Position numbers and translations under genes: made by a program
The notes under the pieces: model-generated
The model's input: the letters and a program-made list of their open reading frames with translations, nothing else
Database searches by the model: none
Told to the model about the DNA's origin: nothing
NCBI GenBank assembly: GCA_003132405.1
Contig: PKXQ01000140.1
Location: forward strand, 1 to 53,932
Direction of reading: 5' to 3'
Length of the DNA stretch: 53,932 nucleotides
DNA from: Acidobacteriaceae bacterium
Lineage (GTDB): Bacteria; Acidobacteriota; Terriglobia; Terriglobales; Acidobacteriaceae
In this document: positions 27,190-34,927 of the stretch, piece by piece
How the letters are laid out: the number at the start of each line of letters is the position of its first letter
How positions within the stretch are numbered: position 1 is the first letter of the stretch

Positions 27190-27539
27190 ATGGCTGACGC
27201 CCCGCGAATCACAGTCGAAGAACTGAAAAGGAGAATGGATGGCTGGAGAAGATTTCACGGTGATTGACACTCGCAACCCAACGGCTTGGGCGGAATCGGA
27301 CACCATGCTGCCGGAAGCGATCCGAGTGCCGCTAGACAAACTCGAAGACAACCTTCCTCGTATCCCCAAGAACAAACCAGTCGTCGCGTACTGCACTTGA
27401 CCAAATGAGGGCTCTAGCGCCAGTTTGGCGCAGAAACTTCAGCCAGCGTGGATACAAAGACGTGTGGGCTCTTCAGGGCGGATTGCAAGCATGGCAGAAG
27501 GCTGGATTCCCAGTTGAGTCGAAACCACGAGCGGCATAG
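27190..27539 (+). CDS. Rhodanese-like protein 2, candidate selenoprotein, with two frameshifts
   Basis: GAGGAGGTGTTTATG gives a strong start at 27190. The protein reads MADAPRITVEELKRRMD; after one surplus G near 27241 it continues GEDFTVIDTRNPTAWAESDT, then PVVAYCT. A TGA follows at 27398-27400, then PNEGSSASLAQKLQ. A surplus C near 27443 is followed by RGYKDVWALQGGLQAWQKAG and TAG at 27539. Relatives have YCTCPNE here, so TGA replaces the second active-site Cys, giving a C-x-U pair if selenocysteine. A 5-bp hairpin lies at SECIS spacing. Same alternative explanations as for rhodanese 1. About 86 bases separate the two genes, so one operon is likely. Confidence 0.6.
27398..27431 (+). promoter_or_regulatory. 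TGA codon and SECIS-like hairpin of rhodanese 2
   Basis: The TGA (27398-27400) is followed by the stem GCGCC (27417-27421) / GGCGC (27427-27431) with loop agttt, G at the second position. The loop begins 22 bases after the TGA, exactly as in rhodanese 1. Confidence 0.5.
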
Positions 27540-27594
27540 CGGACGTTTTACCTTGCGAGAATCGTGATCCCGCCGAGTGCCCAACCTGCCGCCC

Positions 27595-27906
27595 TCACGG
27601 CGCTCGTTTCTTTTTGTGGGCAGGCGCGTGCCTCCGGACATATGACAGCCCGCGCTTCAATTCGGAAGTGAGATCAGCCGTTTCGGTGGCGATCAGGATA
27701 GGCTCCCAGCAGATTCCCGCCCCAGCCAGCGATTCAGTTGGTCTGGCGAAGCCTGCACGCGTCGACCCTCGTGGATGACGGGGCATTCCTGAACGTGCCC
27801 ACCGTTGGGCCACGGATGTTGGTTGACCCAAGAAATCCGCGATCTTTTGCCAGCCGTTTAATGATTCGGGTTGTTTGGCCTTCGCCGTGCGACCCGGAGC
27901 CGCCAT
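27595..27906 (-). CDS. Excisionase-like small helix-turn-helix protein with compensating frame changes
   Basis: The N-terminal half, NGWQKIADFLGQPTSVAQRW, is a MerR/excisionase-like helix-turn-helix, and the C-terminus (ATETADLTSELKRGLSYVRR) is familiar from acidobacterial orphans. Between them the annotated frame is atypical. Dropping one base in the run at 27780-27783 gives VIHEGRRVQASPDQLNRWLG, which is clearly the native sequence, and a later deletion near 27705 restores the frame. The protein is therefore either mildly damaged in its middle or affected by homopolymer sequencing errors. The role is unknown; DNA binding is likely. Confidence 0.6.
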   Translation of the reverse strand: MAAPGRTAKAKQPESLNGWQKIADFLGQPTSVAQRWARSGMPRHPRGSTRAGFARPTESLAGAGICWEPILIATETADLTSELKRGLSYVRRHAPAHKKKRAP

Positions 27907-27914
27907 CCCTCCTC

Positions 27915-28271
27915 CTACTTAGCGGCAGCCACTGACTTCACGGAAATAGTATCTCCATTGGCTGTGCCCGTAACTTTGGCCTGCTCCCAAGCCAGCTTGT
28001 TGAGTTCGTCGAGCTGGGCTTTATCCGAGGTGTCAAGGGTATAGACCTTGTCGCCAACTACCAAAGCGTACTTAGCGCCTTTCTGCACGCAGACACGAAC
28101 GCAATCTGCGGGGGCGATACCCCCTTCGGTGTGCGTAGCGCCGCACATGGCATCGCTAATCTTTCCGGTGAAGGTCTGGGTGTTGCCCGCAGCCATACCC
28201 GGCACGACAGTCAATCCAGTACCAAGCACCACCGTCGCCATCCAAACTTGCCACATTCGCAAACGAGACAT
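27915..28271 (-). CDS. Small secreted protein (DUF5818-like)
   Basis: A 118-residue protein with a signal peptide (MSRLRMWQVWMATVVLGTGL onward, cleaved near MAAG) and a compact mature domain with Cys residues in SDAMCGATH, DCVRVCVQKGAKYALVVGDK and a terminal TGTANGDTISV strand. The Cys pattern suggests one or two disulfides in the periplasm. GGAGGA precedes the ATG at a good distance. It is a distant relative of the protein at 8266-8571. No function is known to me. Confidence 0.75.
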   Translation of the reverse strand: MSRLRMWQVWMATVVLGTGLTVVPGMAAGNTQTFTGKISDAMCGATHTEGGIAPADCVRVCVQKGAKYALVVGDKVYTLDTSDKAQLDELNKLAWEQAKVTGTANGDTISVKSVAAAK

Positions 28272-28493
28272 AAATAATCCTCCTTAAGTTCTCTGCTCTT
28301 GCCTTTGGATGCGTCCGTATAGAAACACGGACTATTTTTTGACCTCGAAAACGCCCAGCATCGAAGGTCGGGCGGAAAGAACTGTTCGAGCGGGAACGCA
28401 ATGGCGAATCCCGACTTCCGAGTCTGGAATGGATGCGCTCTGGCGTGCGATAGCGCCGGAATGTGATCGAGGACTCACGGTTAAAATTGTGAG

Positions 28494-28753
28494 ATGAAGC
28501 CCGCACAGGAAAAGCCCCCGATCTCGCCCGAACTACTGAACCAAATCGACATAAGAGTGGCACCATCGAATCCGTGAGCGATGTTGCTAATTCGAAAAAG
28601 TTGGTCGCACTTCGCGTCAACTTCGGCGATCATGTGCGCACGATCTTGTCTGGGATGAAGCGCGAGCGTGCAAATCCAGGCAACGTGCGTCAAGCAAGCA
28701 GGCGTACGTTGGTTACCTTGTCGCTTACCCTGTCCTCAGGCATGCTCGGAGAG
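28494..28753 (+). pseudogene. tRNA-binding-domain protein (CsaA/EMAPII-like), frameshifted
   Basis: The start MKPAQEKPPISPELLNQIDI and the next frame SDVANSKKLVALRVNFGDHV followed by RTILSGMKRE match the CsaA-type tRNA-binding OB fold (DIRVG.I.....SKKL..L.V..G). The two pieces are joined only by restoring one G near 28556. After residue 70 the sequence is unlike the family, up to the MLGEM that normally lies near its end. The remaining OB-fold is therefore broken at two places. It runs directly into the GAF gene. Confidence 0.55.
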
Positions 28754-29269
28754 ATGTGGGAAATCGATCAGCTTGCAGGCTTGGACTCGTCCGAGAGCAC
28801 TCCGGAGTCGATTTGCGTCTGCGTGGCCAAGATGTTCCAAGTAAGAGAAACGGAAGTCGCGCTGTTGGAGCTTAGCGGGAGGCTGCTGCACTTCATCTAC
28901 CCCGCCGTGTTGAAGACGGCGGGAGCGATCCCTCTTTCCAGTTCGGCGGTAGCTGCCCGCACAGCGCAAACCAAGCAAGCGGAGCTTTTCAATGGCTTCA
29001 CGCAAGTAAAGCATTGCAGCGTTTTCGAACTAGTCAAACTAGGCAATACCGGACTGGATGAGCAAGTAATTCAGAAGCTCATGTCTGCACCCGTTCTGAC
29101 CACGAAGGGAAAAGTCGTTGGCGTCATTCAAGTCTCCCGTAAGGCCCCACGCCCAGACGCAGCCGGACCGGACTTCACCAGCGACGATCTACGGAGGCTG
29201 GAGTCGGTCGCTCGCTTCGTAGGGAAGACTTCTGCCAAGGGACGGGGCGTTGCCCAAGTCTCAGGGTAG
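28754..29269 (+). CDS. GAF-domain protein
   Basis: About 171 residues starting MWEIDQLAGLDSSESTPESI, consisting of one GAF domain: RETEVALLELSGRLLHFIYP, GAIPLSSSAVAARTAQTKQA and KGKVVGVIQVSRKAPRP. It ends in a C-terminal helix. GAF domains bind small ligands or act as dimerising sensors; no effector domain is fused. The frame is open further upstream into the broken tRNA-binding-domain sequence, so a fused product is possible. Its 3' end abuts the truncated insertion sequence, which may have removed a downstream partner. Confidence 0.7.
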   Translation: MWEIDQLAGLDSSESTPESICVCVAKMFQVRETEVALLELSGRLLHFIYPAVLKTAGAIPLSSSAVAARTAQTKQAELFNGFTQVKHCSVFELVKLGNTGLDEQVIQKLMSAPVLTTKGKVVGVIQVSRKAPRPDAAGPDFTSDDLRRLESVARFVGKTSAKGRGVAQVSG

Positions 29270-29289
29270 ATTGCCCAATTATCCTAGTC

Positions 29290-30419
29290 GTTAGCGAAAT
29301 CGCCTTATCCATACTCACCGTTCCCTCCACCGACTTATATCGCCCATTTGTGCATTGCGCTTTTTGCGGACATGCCCCACAACGCTTGCCGCTGCCGATA
29401 TAGGCGTGAGCGCGGTTGCGAACATTCAGGCCGACATAGTTGAGTTGCTCGCCAGCCGGACCGAGATAGCTGTTGTTTTCGGGAAGATAAGTAAATCGCT
29501 CGGGACCGTAGAGTGGGTTGTTCTTGCGGAGAGCACTGTCCCGCGTGCGCATATACGGTGTGATGCCCCGCTCCATTAACCACTGCAGGAACTCACCGTT
29601 GCCGTAGGTGGCATCAGCAACCACCGACTCGGGATCGCGTCCTTGCCATGCAGCGAAGCGAGCGATCATGTCTTGTGCGGCTACCGTCTCCTGACTCATC
29701 CGGGCTGCGGTTGCTTGCACTCCCACGATTACGCAACTGTGGTTGTCCACCAGATAGTTGTCGTAGTACCCGAGCCGGGCCGGAGTTCCACCCTTGGTCG
29801 CATAAGTCGCATCGGGATCGGTTGTGGACACCAGTTTCTGCTCATGCACGGGCTCGTCGGTCGGATTTTGCTGCTCCAGTTCCACCAGGTACTGGCGCAC
29901 AGTGTGGTTCACCTGCGCCGCTTCCGCTAACTGCTCTCGCGGGATGCGGCTCTGCTTGCTGGCATTGGCCTCCACGAAACTCCCGTCCACCGACAGGTTG
30001 TCCCCTTGCACCAGTCCGGCTTCCAGACAACGAGCCACGATCTCTTCAAACAACTGCTCCAACAGCTTCGACTCCTGAAACCTTCCGTGCCGGTTCTTCG
30101 AGAACGTGGAATGGTGCGGAATCTCCTGATCGAACCCCAAGCCGGTAAACCAGCGCCACGCCAGATGCATGCGCAACTCCTCCACCAACTTGCGCTCGCT
30201 GGTGATGCCATACAGATAGCCGATCAACAGGATGCGCAGCAGTAGCTCAGGATCGATGGACGGACGGCCCGTATCGCTGTAACTCTCTTTCAGTTTCTCC
30301 CGCACGAAGGCAAAGCTGATGTGTTTATCGATGAGCCGCAGAAGATGACTCTCAGGAACCTGATCTTCCAGCCGGAAGTAGTAGAACAACGCTTCGGAAC
30401 GATCGTGTTGCCCCATCAT
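29290..30419 (-). mobile_element. IS1182-type transposase, truncated at its C-terminus
   Basis: From MMGQHDRSEALFYYFRLEDQ (start 30419) the frame has the family's N-terminal domain, the DDE-type catalytic segment VDGSFVEANASK and the second acidic motif VVADATYGNGEFLQ, then the Cys cluster CGACPQKAQCTNG. After about residue 370 the similarity stops, so the third catalytic acidic residue and roughly the last 80-100 residues are missing. No terminal inverted repeats were found at the left edge. It cannot transpose by itself. The right boundary lies somewhere after 30419, before about 30540. Confidence 0.8.
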
Positions 30420-30665
30420 GATTCGCGCACCTCCGAGAATGGTGATCCAGAGCATGGCAAGCATTGCTTCCTTTTACCACGCTTCTGCCTCCTCTCCGCG
30501 TGCTAATCACAGTGACTTTTTCAACACCTACAGGCGTTTACGCTCATTGACCCTTTTTCACCCAACTTTTTTTTTATCCAGGGGGGCGCTCTGAGACCAT
30601 CTCTTTCCCTTCTCCCGTCAAAGCAATAGGGGGTATATACGACACGAGGGGATTTTGCTACACCC

Positions 30666-30680
30666 TACCCCCAGGGGGTA
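30666..30680. promoter_or_regulatory. Palindrome TACCCCC-A-GGGGGTA
   Basis: A perfect 7-bp dyad with a 1-bp centre. G/C-tract palindromes of this type are typical of CsoR/RcnR-family metal-sensor operators. It does not lie in front of a metal gene here, so it may be a relic of DNA removed by the IS. Confidence 0.35.
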
Positions 30681-30786
30681 TGGAGGCCGGGGGCGCGCGC
30701 GCTAGAAGGTGAGCGGGCTGCGCTCGTTCGAGCCGTGCACTGGCAATCCATCTACCCTAGATCGAAATCCAGTTGAAGAAGAAAAA

Positions 30787-30816
30787 CCCGAGCGCTTCCT
30801 GGAGGTCGCGCTCGGG
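30787..30816 (-). terminator. Terminator of the secreted-protein gene at 30822
   Basis: A CCCGAGCGC / GCGCTCGGG 9-bp perfect stem lies immediately after the gene on the minus strand and is followed on that strand by TTTTTCTTCTTC. Confidence 0.75.
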
Positions 30817-30821
30817 GCTGA

Positions 30822-31475
30822 TTACTGATTGGTAACGTAGGCGAGGAAATAGGGTGGCTGATCGCTGTTCTCGTTCGTTGGAAGGGCCCCTTTCACTCCG
30901 ATTCGAGTTTGATCCCCATACAGGAACCAACCGCTCAGGGCGCCCGGCGAAGCAGTTTGCCCGAGGCCGCTGATCTTTTCATTGTTGGTGTCGAGCGTGA
31001 AATAGACGGTGAAGTAGTAATCGTCGAGTGGCGAGAGAGCCAACTTGACGGTATCGAGCCGAATAATACAAGGATTGGTCACAGACACCGGCTGTATCGG
31101 GCAGACGGAGGTGCTGGTCAGGTTAATGCTTGGATTGGAAATAGCGCCCAGCGTGACCTTGGTGACCTTAAGCACCGTGCTGCCGTTTCGCGGCGTTTCG
31201 TAGAGCACCATGTTGCCTATGTCGGCTTCGGAGCCGCCAGTGAATCCGATGTAGAGAGCGGTTGTGGTGGAGCTCGCTCCCATCAGCGACGCCCCCGGAA
31301 TCAGAACGAACTCGGAGAGGCCGTCCCAGGACTGACTGCCACTGCTGGCGACCGAGCCTTGCCCTTCCGTCAAATTGGCCAAAGCTATGGCTGGAGCCGG
31401 CTCCTGCGCAAAGGCGCTCAGCGCCAGAACCGTCGCCATCAGCATCATCGTTGCGAGTTTGTATAAATTTTTCAT
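30822..31475 (-). CDS. Secreted protein, tandem family copy 3
   Basis: A 217-residue protein with a signal peptide (MKNLYKLATMMLMATVLALS, cleaved near AFAQ). The mature domain is shared with the next two genes: LIPGASLMGASSTTTALYIG, EADIGNMVLYETPRNGS and VCPIQPVSVTNPCIIRLD, the last with two conserved Cys that may form a disulfide. It is Thr/Ser-rich and beta-strand-like throughout, so probably an extracellular beta-sandwich. It has its own GGAGA site and its own terminator. Most divergent of the three. No known family recognised. Confidence 0.75.
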   Translation of the reverse strand: MKNLYKLATMMLMATVLALSAFAQEPAPAIALANLTEGQGSVASSGSQSWDGLSEFVLIPGASLMGASSTTTALYIGFTGGSEADIGNMVLYETPRNGSTVLKVTKVTLGAISNPSINLTSTSVCPIQPVSVTNPCIIRLDTVKLALSPLDDYYFTVYFTLDTNNEKISGLGQTASPGALSGWFLYGDQTRIGVKGALPTNENSDQPPYFLAYVTNQ

Positions 31476-31565
31476 CGGGAAATCTCCGTTGTTTCTAAAT
31501 TGAATTCAACCTGCTGCTAGGTATTAGTGGATCGATACTCGTGGATCGAGCGTGGCTCCTCAACC

Positions 31566-32204
31566 CTAGTTGTTCATGACGTACATCAGTGAGTAGGGCT
31601 GGTTGCTAAAGCTCAGGGTGCTCGGAATCGCCGCACCGACAGTGAGGCGTGTTTCGTCGCCGCTAATGTAGGTTCCGCGCAGGCTGCTCTGCTGAAATTG
31701 GGGCGCGGTGAGGCCGATCGAGTTATTGTTCGCGTCGCTGGCAGTAAAGAACACGGCCAGATAGTAATCGGACAGCGCCGAGAGAACAAGTTTCGTCGGA
31801 TCAAGCCGCACTATGCATGGATTGAAGGTCGATATCTCGATCACAGGACAGACCGTCACGCTCGCCAGGTCGATCATGGGATTGGAGATTCCGCCCAAGG
31901 TTACGGGCGTCACAGCGGTGATGGTTGAGCTGCCTCGCGCCGTCGTATAGAGGACCATATTGGTGATGTCGGCCTCGGCCCCGGCGGTAAATCCAATATA
32001 AAAAACGGTGGTCGTGCTGGTGATCGGGATCAGTCCTGCCCCGGGAATCAGGGACACGGTTGAATAACCGCTCCAACTGGTGTTGTTTCCGACCGGTCCG
32101 GTCACGCCCCGTTCCAGGTTCTCGGCTTTGGAAGCGGAAAAACTATATGCCGAGAGAGCAAACATCATGAGAGTAAGCGTTGCGAACTTGAAAATAGTTT
32201 TCAT
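31566..32204 (-). CDS. Secreted protein, tandem family copy 2
   Basis: A 212-residue paralogue of the neighbours on both sides. Signal peptide MKTIFKFATLTLMMFALSAY, then SWSGYSTVSLIPGAGLIPIT, EADITNMVLYTTARGSSTIT, and the Cys pair in VCPVIEISTFNPCIVRLDPT. The C-terminus ends MYVMNN, as in copy 1. GGGGAGA precedes the ATG. About 90 bases separate it from copy 3, and each copy has its own ribosome-binding site. Function unknown; the extracellular location is inferred from the signal peptide. Confidence 0.75.
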   Translation of the reverse strand: MKTIFKFATLTLMMFALSAYSFSASKAENLERGVTGPVGNNTSWSGYSTVSLIPGAGLIPITSTTTVFYIGFTAGAEADITNMVLYTTARGSSTITAVTPVTLGGISNPMIDLASVTVCPVIEISTFNPCIVRLDPTKLVLSALSDYYLAVFFTASDANNNSIGLTAPQFQQSSLRGTYISGDETRLTVGAAIPSTLSFSNQPYSLMYVMNN

Positions 32205-32301
32205 TGGGAATCTCCCCTATTCAAAATGTTGATTCAGCGTTCATGTATGGGTATCGGTGAAATGCCCGCTGAGTGTCGCGCGGGACAATACAACCGGACC
32301 T

Positions 32302-32952
32302 CTAGTTATTCATGACGTACATGAGAAACGTCGGGCTCCGATTGGCTACTCCGGGAATGGACTGACCGGTTGTGAGACGGCTATAGTCGCTCCCAAAATA
32401 CGTTCCCGCCAGGCTCGTTTGATTATTGCCGGGTTGTGTGCCGGCGATGGCGGAATTGTTCGAGTTATTCGTGAGGTAGACCGCGAAGTAATAATCGTTC
32501 GCTGGAGAAAGCGCGAGCGACGTGGGATCGAATCGCACGATGCAGGGAGCGGTCGAAGAAGGCGCGACCGGACAAACGGATGTGTTACTCAGCATGATGC
32601 TCGGACTGGAGGAACCGCCAAGAGTCACGGGTGTAACCGCGGTTATCGTCAGGCTGCCGCGTGTGGTGGTGTAGACAACCATGTTGCTGACGTCAGCCTC
32701 GGTGCCAGCGGTGAAGCCGAAGTAGAAGACGGTGGTTGAGCTGGCGATCGGAAAGAGCGCCGAGCCGGGGACGAGACCAAATACCGAATAATTGGCCCAG
32801 CTGCTATTGGTGCCGGCTGGCCCAATTACGCCTCGCACCAGGTTCTGAGTTGTTGTCTCTGGCCTTGGCGCAGTATTTTTTTGCGCAAAGCTGCAAACAG
32901 CGATCGCCAACATCATGAGAGTCAGCGTTGCAAACTTACAAACAGTTTTCAT
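32302..32952 (-). CDS. Secreted protein, tandem family copy 1
   Basis: A 216-residue paralogue. The start at 32952 (MKTVCKFATLTLMMLAIAVC) was chosen because GGGAGGA lies just before it and the signal peptide aligns with copies 2 and 3. An upstream in-frame start adds 19 unlikely residues. The mature domain has SWANYSVFGLVPGSALFPIA, EADVSNMVVYTTTRGSLTIT and VCPVAPSSTAPCIVRFDPT. It is closest to copy 2, with which it shares the MYVMNN end. As first gene of the array it may share a promoter with the rest. Confidence 0.75.
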   Translation of the reverse strand: MKTVCKFATLTLMMLAIAVCSFAQKNTAPRPETTTQNLVRGVIGPAGTNSSWANYSVFGLVPGSALFPIASSTTVFYFGFTAGTEADVSNMVVYTTTRGSLTITAVTPVTLGGSSSPSIMLSNTSVCPVAPSSTAPCIVRFDPTSLALSPANDYYFAVYLTNNSNNSAIAGTQPGNNQTSLAGTYFGSDYSRLTTGQSIPGVANRSPTFLMYVMNN

Positions 32953-33309
32953 GAATATCCTCCCGATTGAAGTGGTGGAGCTAATTCTGGTACAGGTATT
33001 GGCTCGCATCCAGCCGTCCTATAGAACTGGAGTGGAGATGTTTCTCAAGCGGCCGAACTCGCCCGGCACCGATGGTGCCGGAATTCGAACGCAGCTATAT
33101 GCTGCGCCAGAAACTCGAGGGTCGATCCGCTTCCAGTTTCTCGGCTAGCTGAACGATTTGCGTACCCACGACTTTCTTGAAAAACAGCGGCCCGGGTGCC
33201 AATGGCAGGGGAGGACGTCGCATTTGGGCGTGCGTCAGCGCCGGGCAAGCAGCTCGAATCAAAATTTAACTTCGTGTTGCAATCACTTTGGATCTGATCC
33301 GCGCCGCGC
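32953..33309. other. Intergenic, probable promoter region of the secreted array
   Basis: No gene is seen. The minus-strand upstream region of copy 1 would be the promoter for the three-gene array. No clear -10/-35 pair could be fixed. Confidence 0.35.
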
Positions 33310-33551
33310 AACATCATAGCATCGCTATACCAACGCTTGTCAGCACTTCCTGAAAATAAATTCGCGGCTGTGCAAACTTCTGCGCAAGAGGAATTCGAGC
33401 TTGCAAGAAACTGACATGGATTGAGGCAAAGATCATCGCCGATTTCTTGCGAGCTAATGTTGAGGAATACGAAAAACTGAATGGACCTCTGACACTGCCG
33501 AAGAATGTGGATAAGATTATTGCTCCCGAGACTTTCCCTGTAGCTAAATAG
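33310..33551 (+). pseudogene. Coding-like remnant in two frames
   Basis: One frame gives ASLYQRLSALPENKFAAVQT up to a TGA near 33405. The overlapping frame gives KKLTWIEAKIIADFLRANVE, then TLPKNVDKIIAPETFPVAK and TAG at 33551. Composition is protein-like in both, as expected of one small gene broken by a frameshift. I do not recognise the family. Confidence 0.3.
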
Positions 33552-33821
33552 GGTACTAATATAGTTGCCAAAATAACCGAGACTGATCAACACTTCTGCA
33601 TCTCGATGCCGATGTTTTGCCGTAAAAGCGCAAAGTTTTCCCCTCCCCAGCGCTTCCCAGAATCTCTTTCGCAGAACCTCGATTATTGGCTTGACTTAGT
33701 GTGGGAATGCACTAAGCTTCCCCAGTCAGTGCAAGGCACTCCACTCCCCAGCAGAAGCTGCACTGAGAACAGGTTGTGCAACCATCACAATTGTGAACAA
33801 AAACTTCCAGGAGGACTCTCT

Positions 33822-34584
33822 GTGAAAAAAAAGTATAATCGTTTTGAGCATACTGCTGCTGATCGGTGCGGTTGCGAGTGCACAAATTAGCAAAACCTCA
33901 CGTGGTGACACCGGACAACAACCAAAGGTCCAGCCCCCTCAGCCGGCGTATTGCAGTCCTTGCCTGTTTTACTCGGGCGACTTCGACCCCAGCAACCCTA
34001 ACGCGGACGGGCTATTCAACGCCAATGCAACCTTCGGCGAGGCGCAGGTCTATGTTGCGATCGCACCTGCAGTCACGACCACAGTTAACAATAAAGGTGT
34101 GGTTAAGGTTGAAAAGACCGCGACCGTAACCGAGCTTGTGTTTAACGAAGGCGCCACTGGCGTTTCCGATTTCACCGGCTCGACTTACGACATACGGACC
34201 GACATAAGCAACGGCTACGGCGGGACGGAGGTTGCGACCGGTAACTGCACGATTTCGGGCGATCCGCCTACAGGCAGGACACAGTACGGTCTTACCGAAT
34301 ACTCCTTCGAATGCGCGACTCCACCAATCGCGCTCAAGGCAGGGACGGAGTACTGGGTCAATGTCACGCCGACCTTTAACAATGGCAATTACGCGTATTT
34401 GTCTGATTCGGAAGACCAGCCGCCACTCAACGCTTATAACTCCGGCGACGGTGGCCTCTGGGGCAATGTTGGCGATGCCTCGTACTTCCAGTCCGCCTAT
34501 TTCGGCTATACCTGGGCAGAGGCTGCGAACATTGGGGATCCTGGTGAGGATGAATTCTCGATCGCAGTTGTGGGCAAGTACTAA
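33822..34584 (+). CDS. Secreted protein; start codon offset by an A8 tract
   Basis: The mature protein is Asn/Thr/Gly-rich and beta-like (YCSPCLFYSGDFDPSNPNAD onward, about 230 residues), with a CxxC near its start and a strand-rich core ending VVGKY. AGGAGG precedes GTG 33822, but the A-run at 33825-33832 is eight bases long, placing GTG out of frame. With seven A the product begins MKKSIIVLSILLLIGAVASA, an ideal signal peptide. Without that, TTG 33844 is the first in-frame start. The run may be a phase-variable or slippage site, or a sequencing error. A strong terminator follows. Function unknown. Confidence 0.65.
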
Positions 34585-34632
34585 ACAGTTGTTGTTTCAC
34601 AGTTAAGAACTTTACAGCTAAGAAGAACAATG

Positions 34633-34666
34633 CAATCGGCTCCCTCTCTTAAGGGGGAGCCGATTG
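34633..34666 (+). terminator. Terminator after the secreted protein gene
   Basis: A perfect 12-bp stem caatcggctccc / gggagccgattg with a 10-nt loop lies about 50 bases after the stop. It could serve both directions, since a minus-strand gene ends at 34766. Confidence 0.7.
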
Positions 34667-34765
34667 TGCCTTGCGGCAGGGCGATCCAAAAATGCAATTC
34701 GATACCAGATGCAACCTGCGCTTGTATCGGTCGCTCCCCTCGCTTTTTTGGTAGCTGTTAATAAA

Positions 34766-34927
34766 TCAGCCTTTCTTCGCCCGCTTCTTCCGTGCTTGCG
34801 CCCGCTTCCACTTCGCCTCTCGCTTCCGCAATTCTTCTTTCGACACGCTGAACATCTTGCGGACGGCATTGTCGAATCTTTCCGCTTCGGTATTACCGGG
34901 CACGTTCGGTGCTGGCAATGGTTTCAT
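34766..34927 (-). CDS. Small Lys/Arg-rich orphan protein
   Basis: A 53-residue protein starting MKPLPAPNVPGNTEAERFDN, then AVRKMFSVSKEELRKREAKW and a poly-basic end. From memory this is a frequent acidobacterial orphan, often next to mobile elements, with unknown role; nucleic-acid binding is plausible from the charge. Its ATG overlaps the stop of the upstream frame in ATGA, so it was once the second gene of an operon. Confidence 0.65.
   Translation of the reverse strand: MKPLPAPNVPGNTEAERFDNAVRKMFSVSKEELRKREAKWKRAQARKKRAKKG

Larger units (their letters stand above)
30420..30821. other. Intergenic with G-tract repeats and a palindrome
   Basis: No gene is supported. It holds the element's 5' flank, a T-rich stretch near 30560-30580, two agggggtat copies (30628 and 30673) and the palindrome at 30666-30680. 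Confidence 0.45.

Noticed and set aside
26770..27539. Reading the two rhodaneses simply as dead genes
   Set aside because: Kept as an alternative, but both strong ribosome-binding sites, intact domains apart from one-base indels, and the matched TGA-hairpin spacing argue against long-term decay.
29290..30419. Complete insertion sequence with terminal inverted repeats
   Set aside because: The transposase lacks its C-terminal part and no matching inverted ends could be found.
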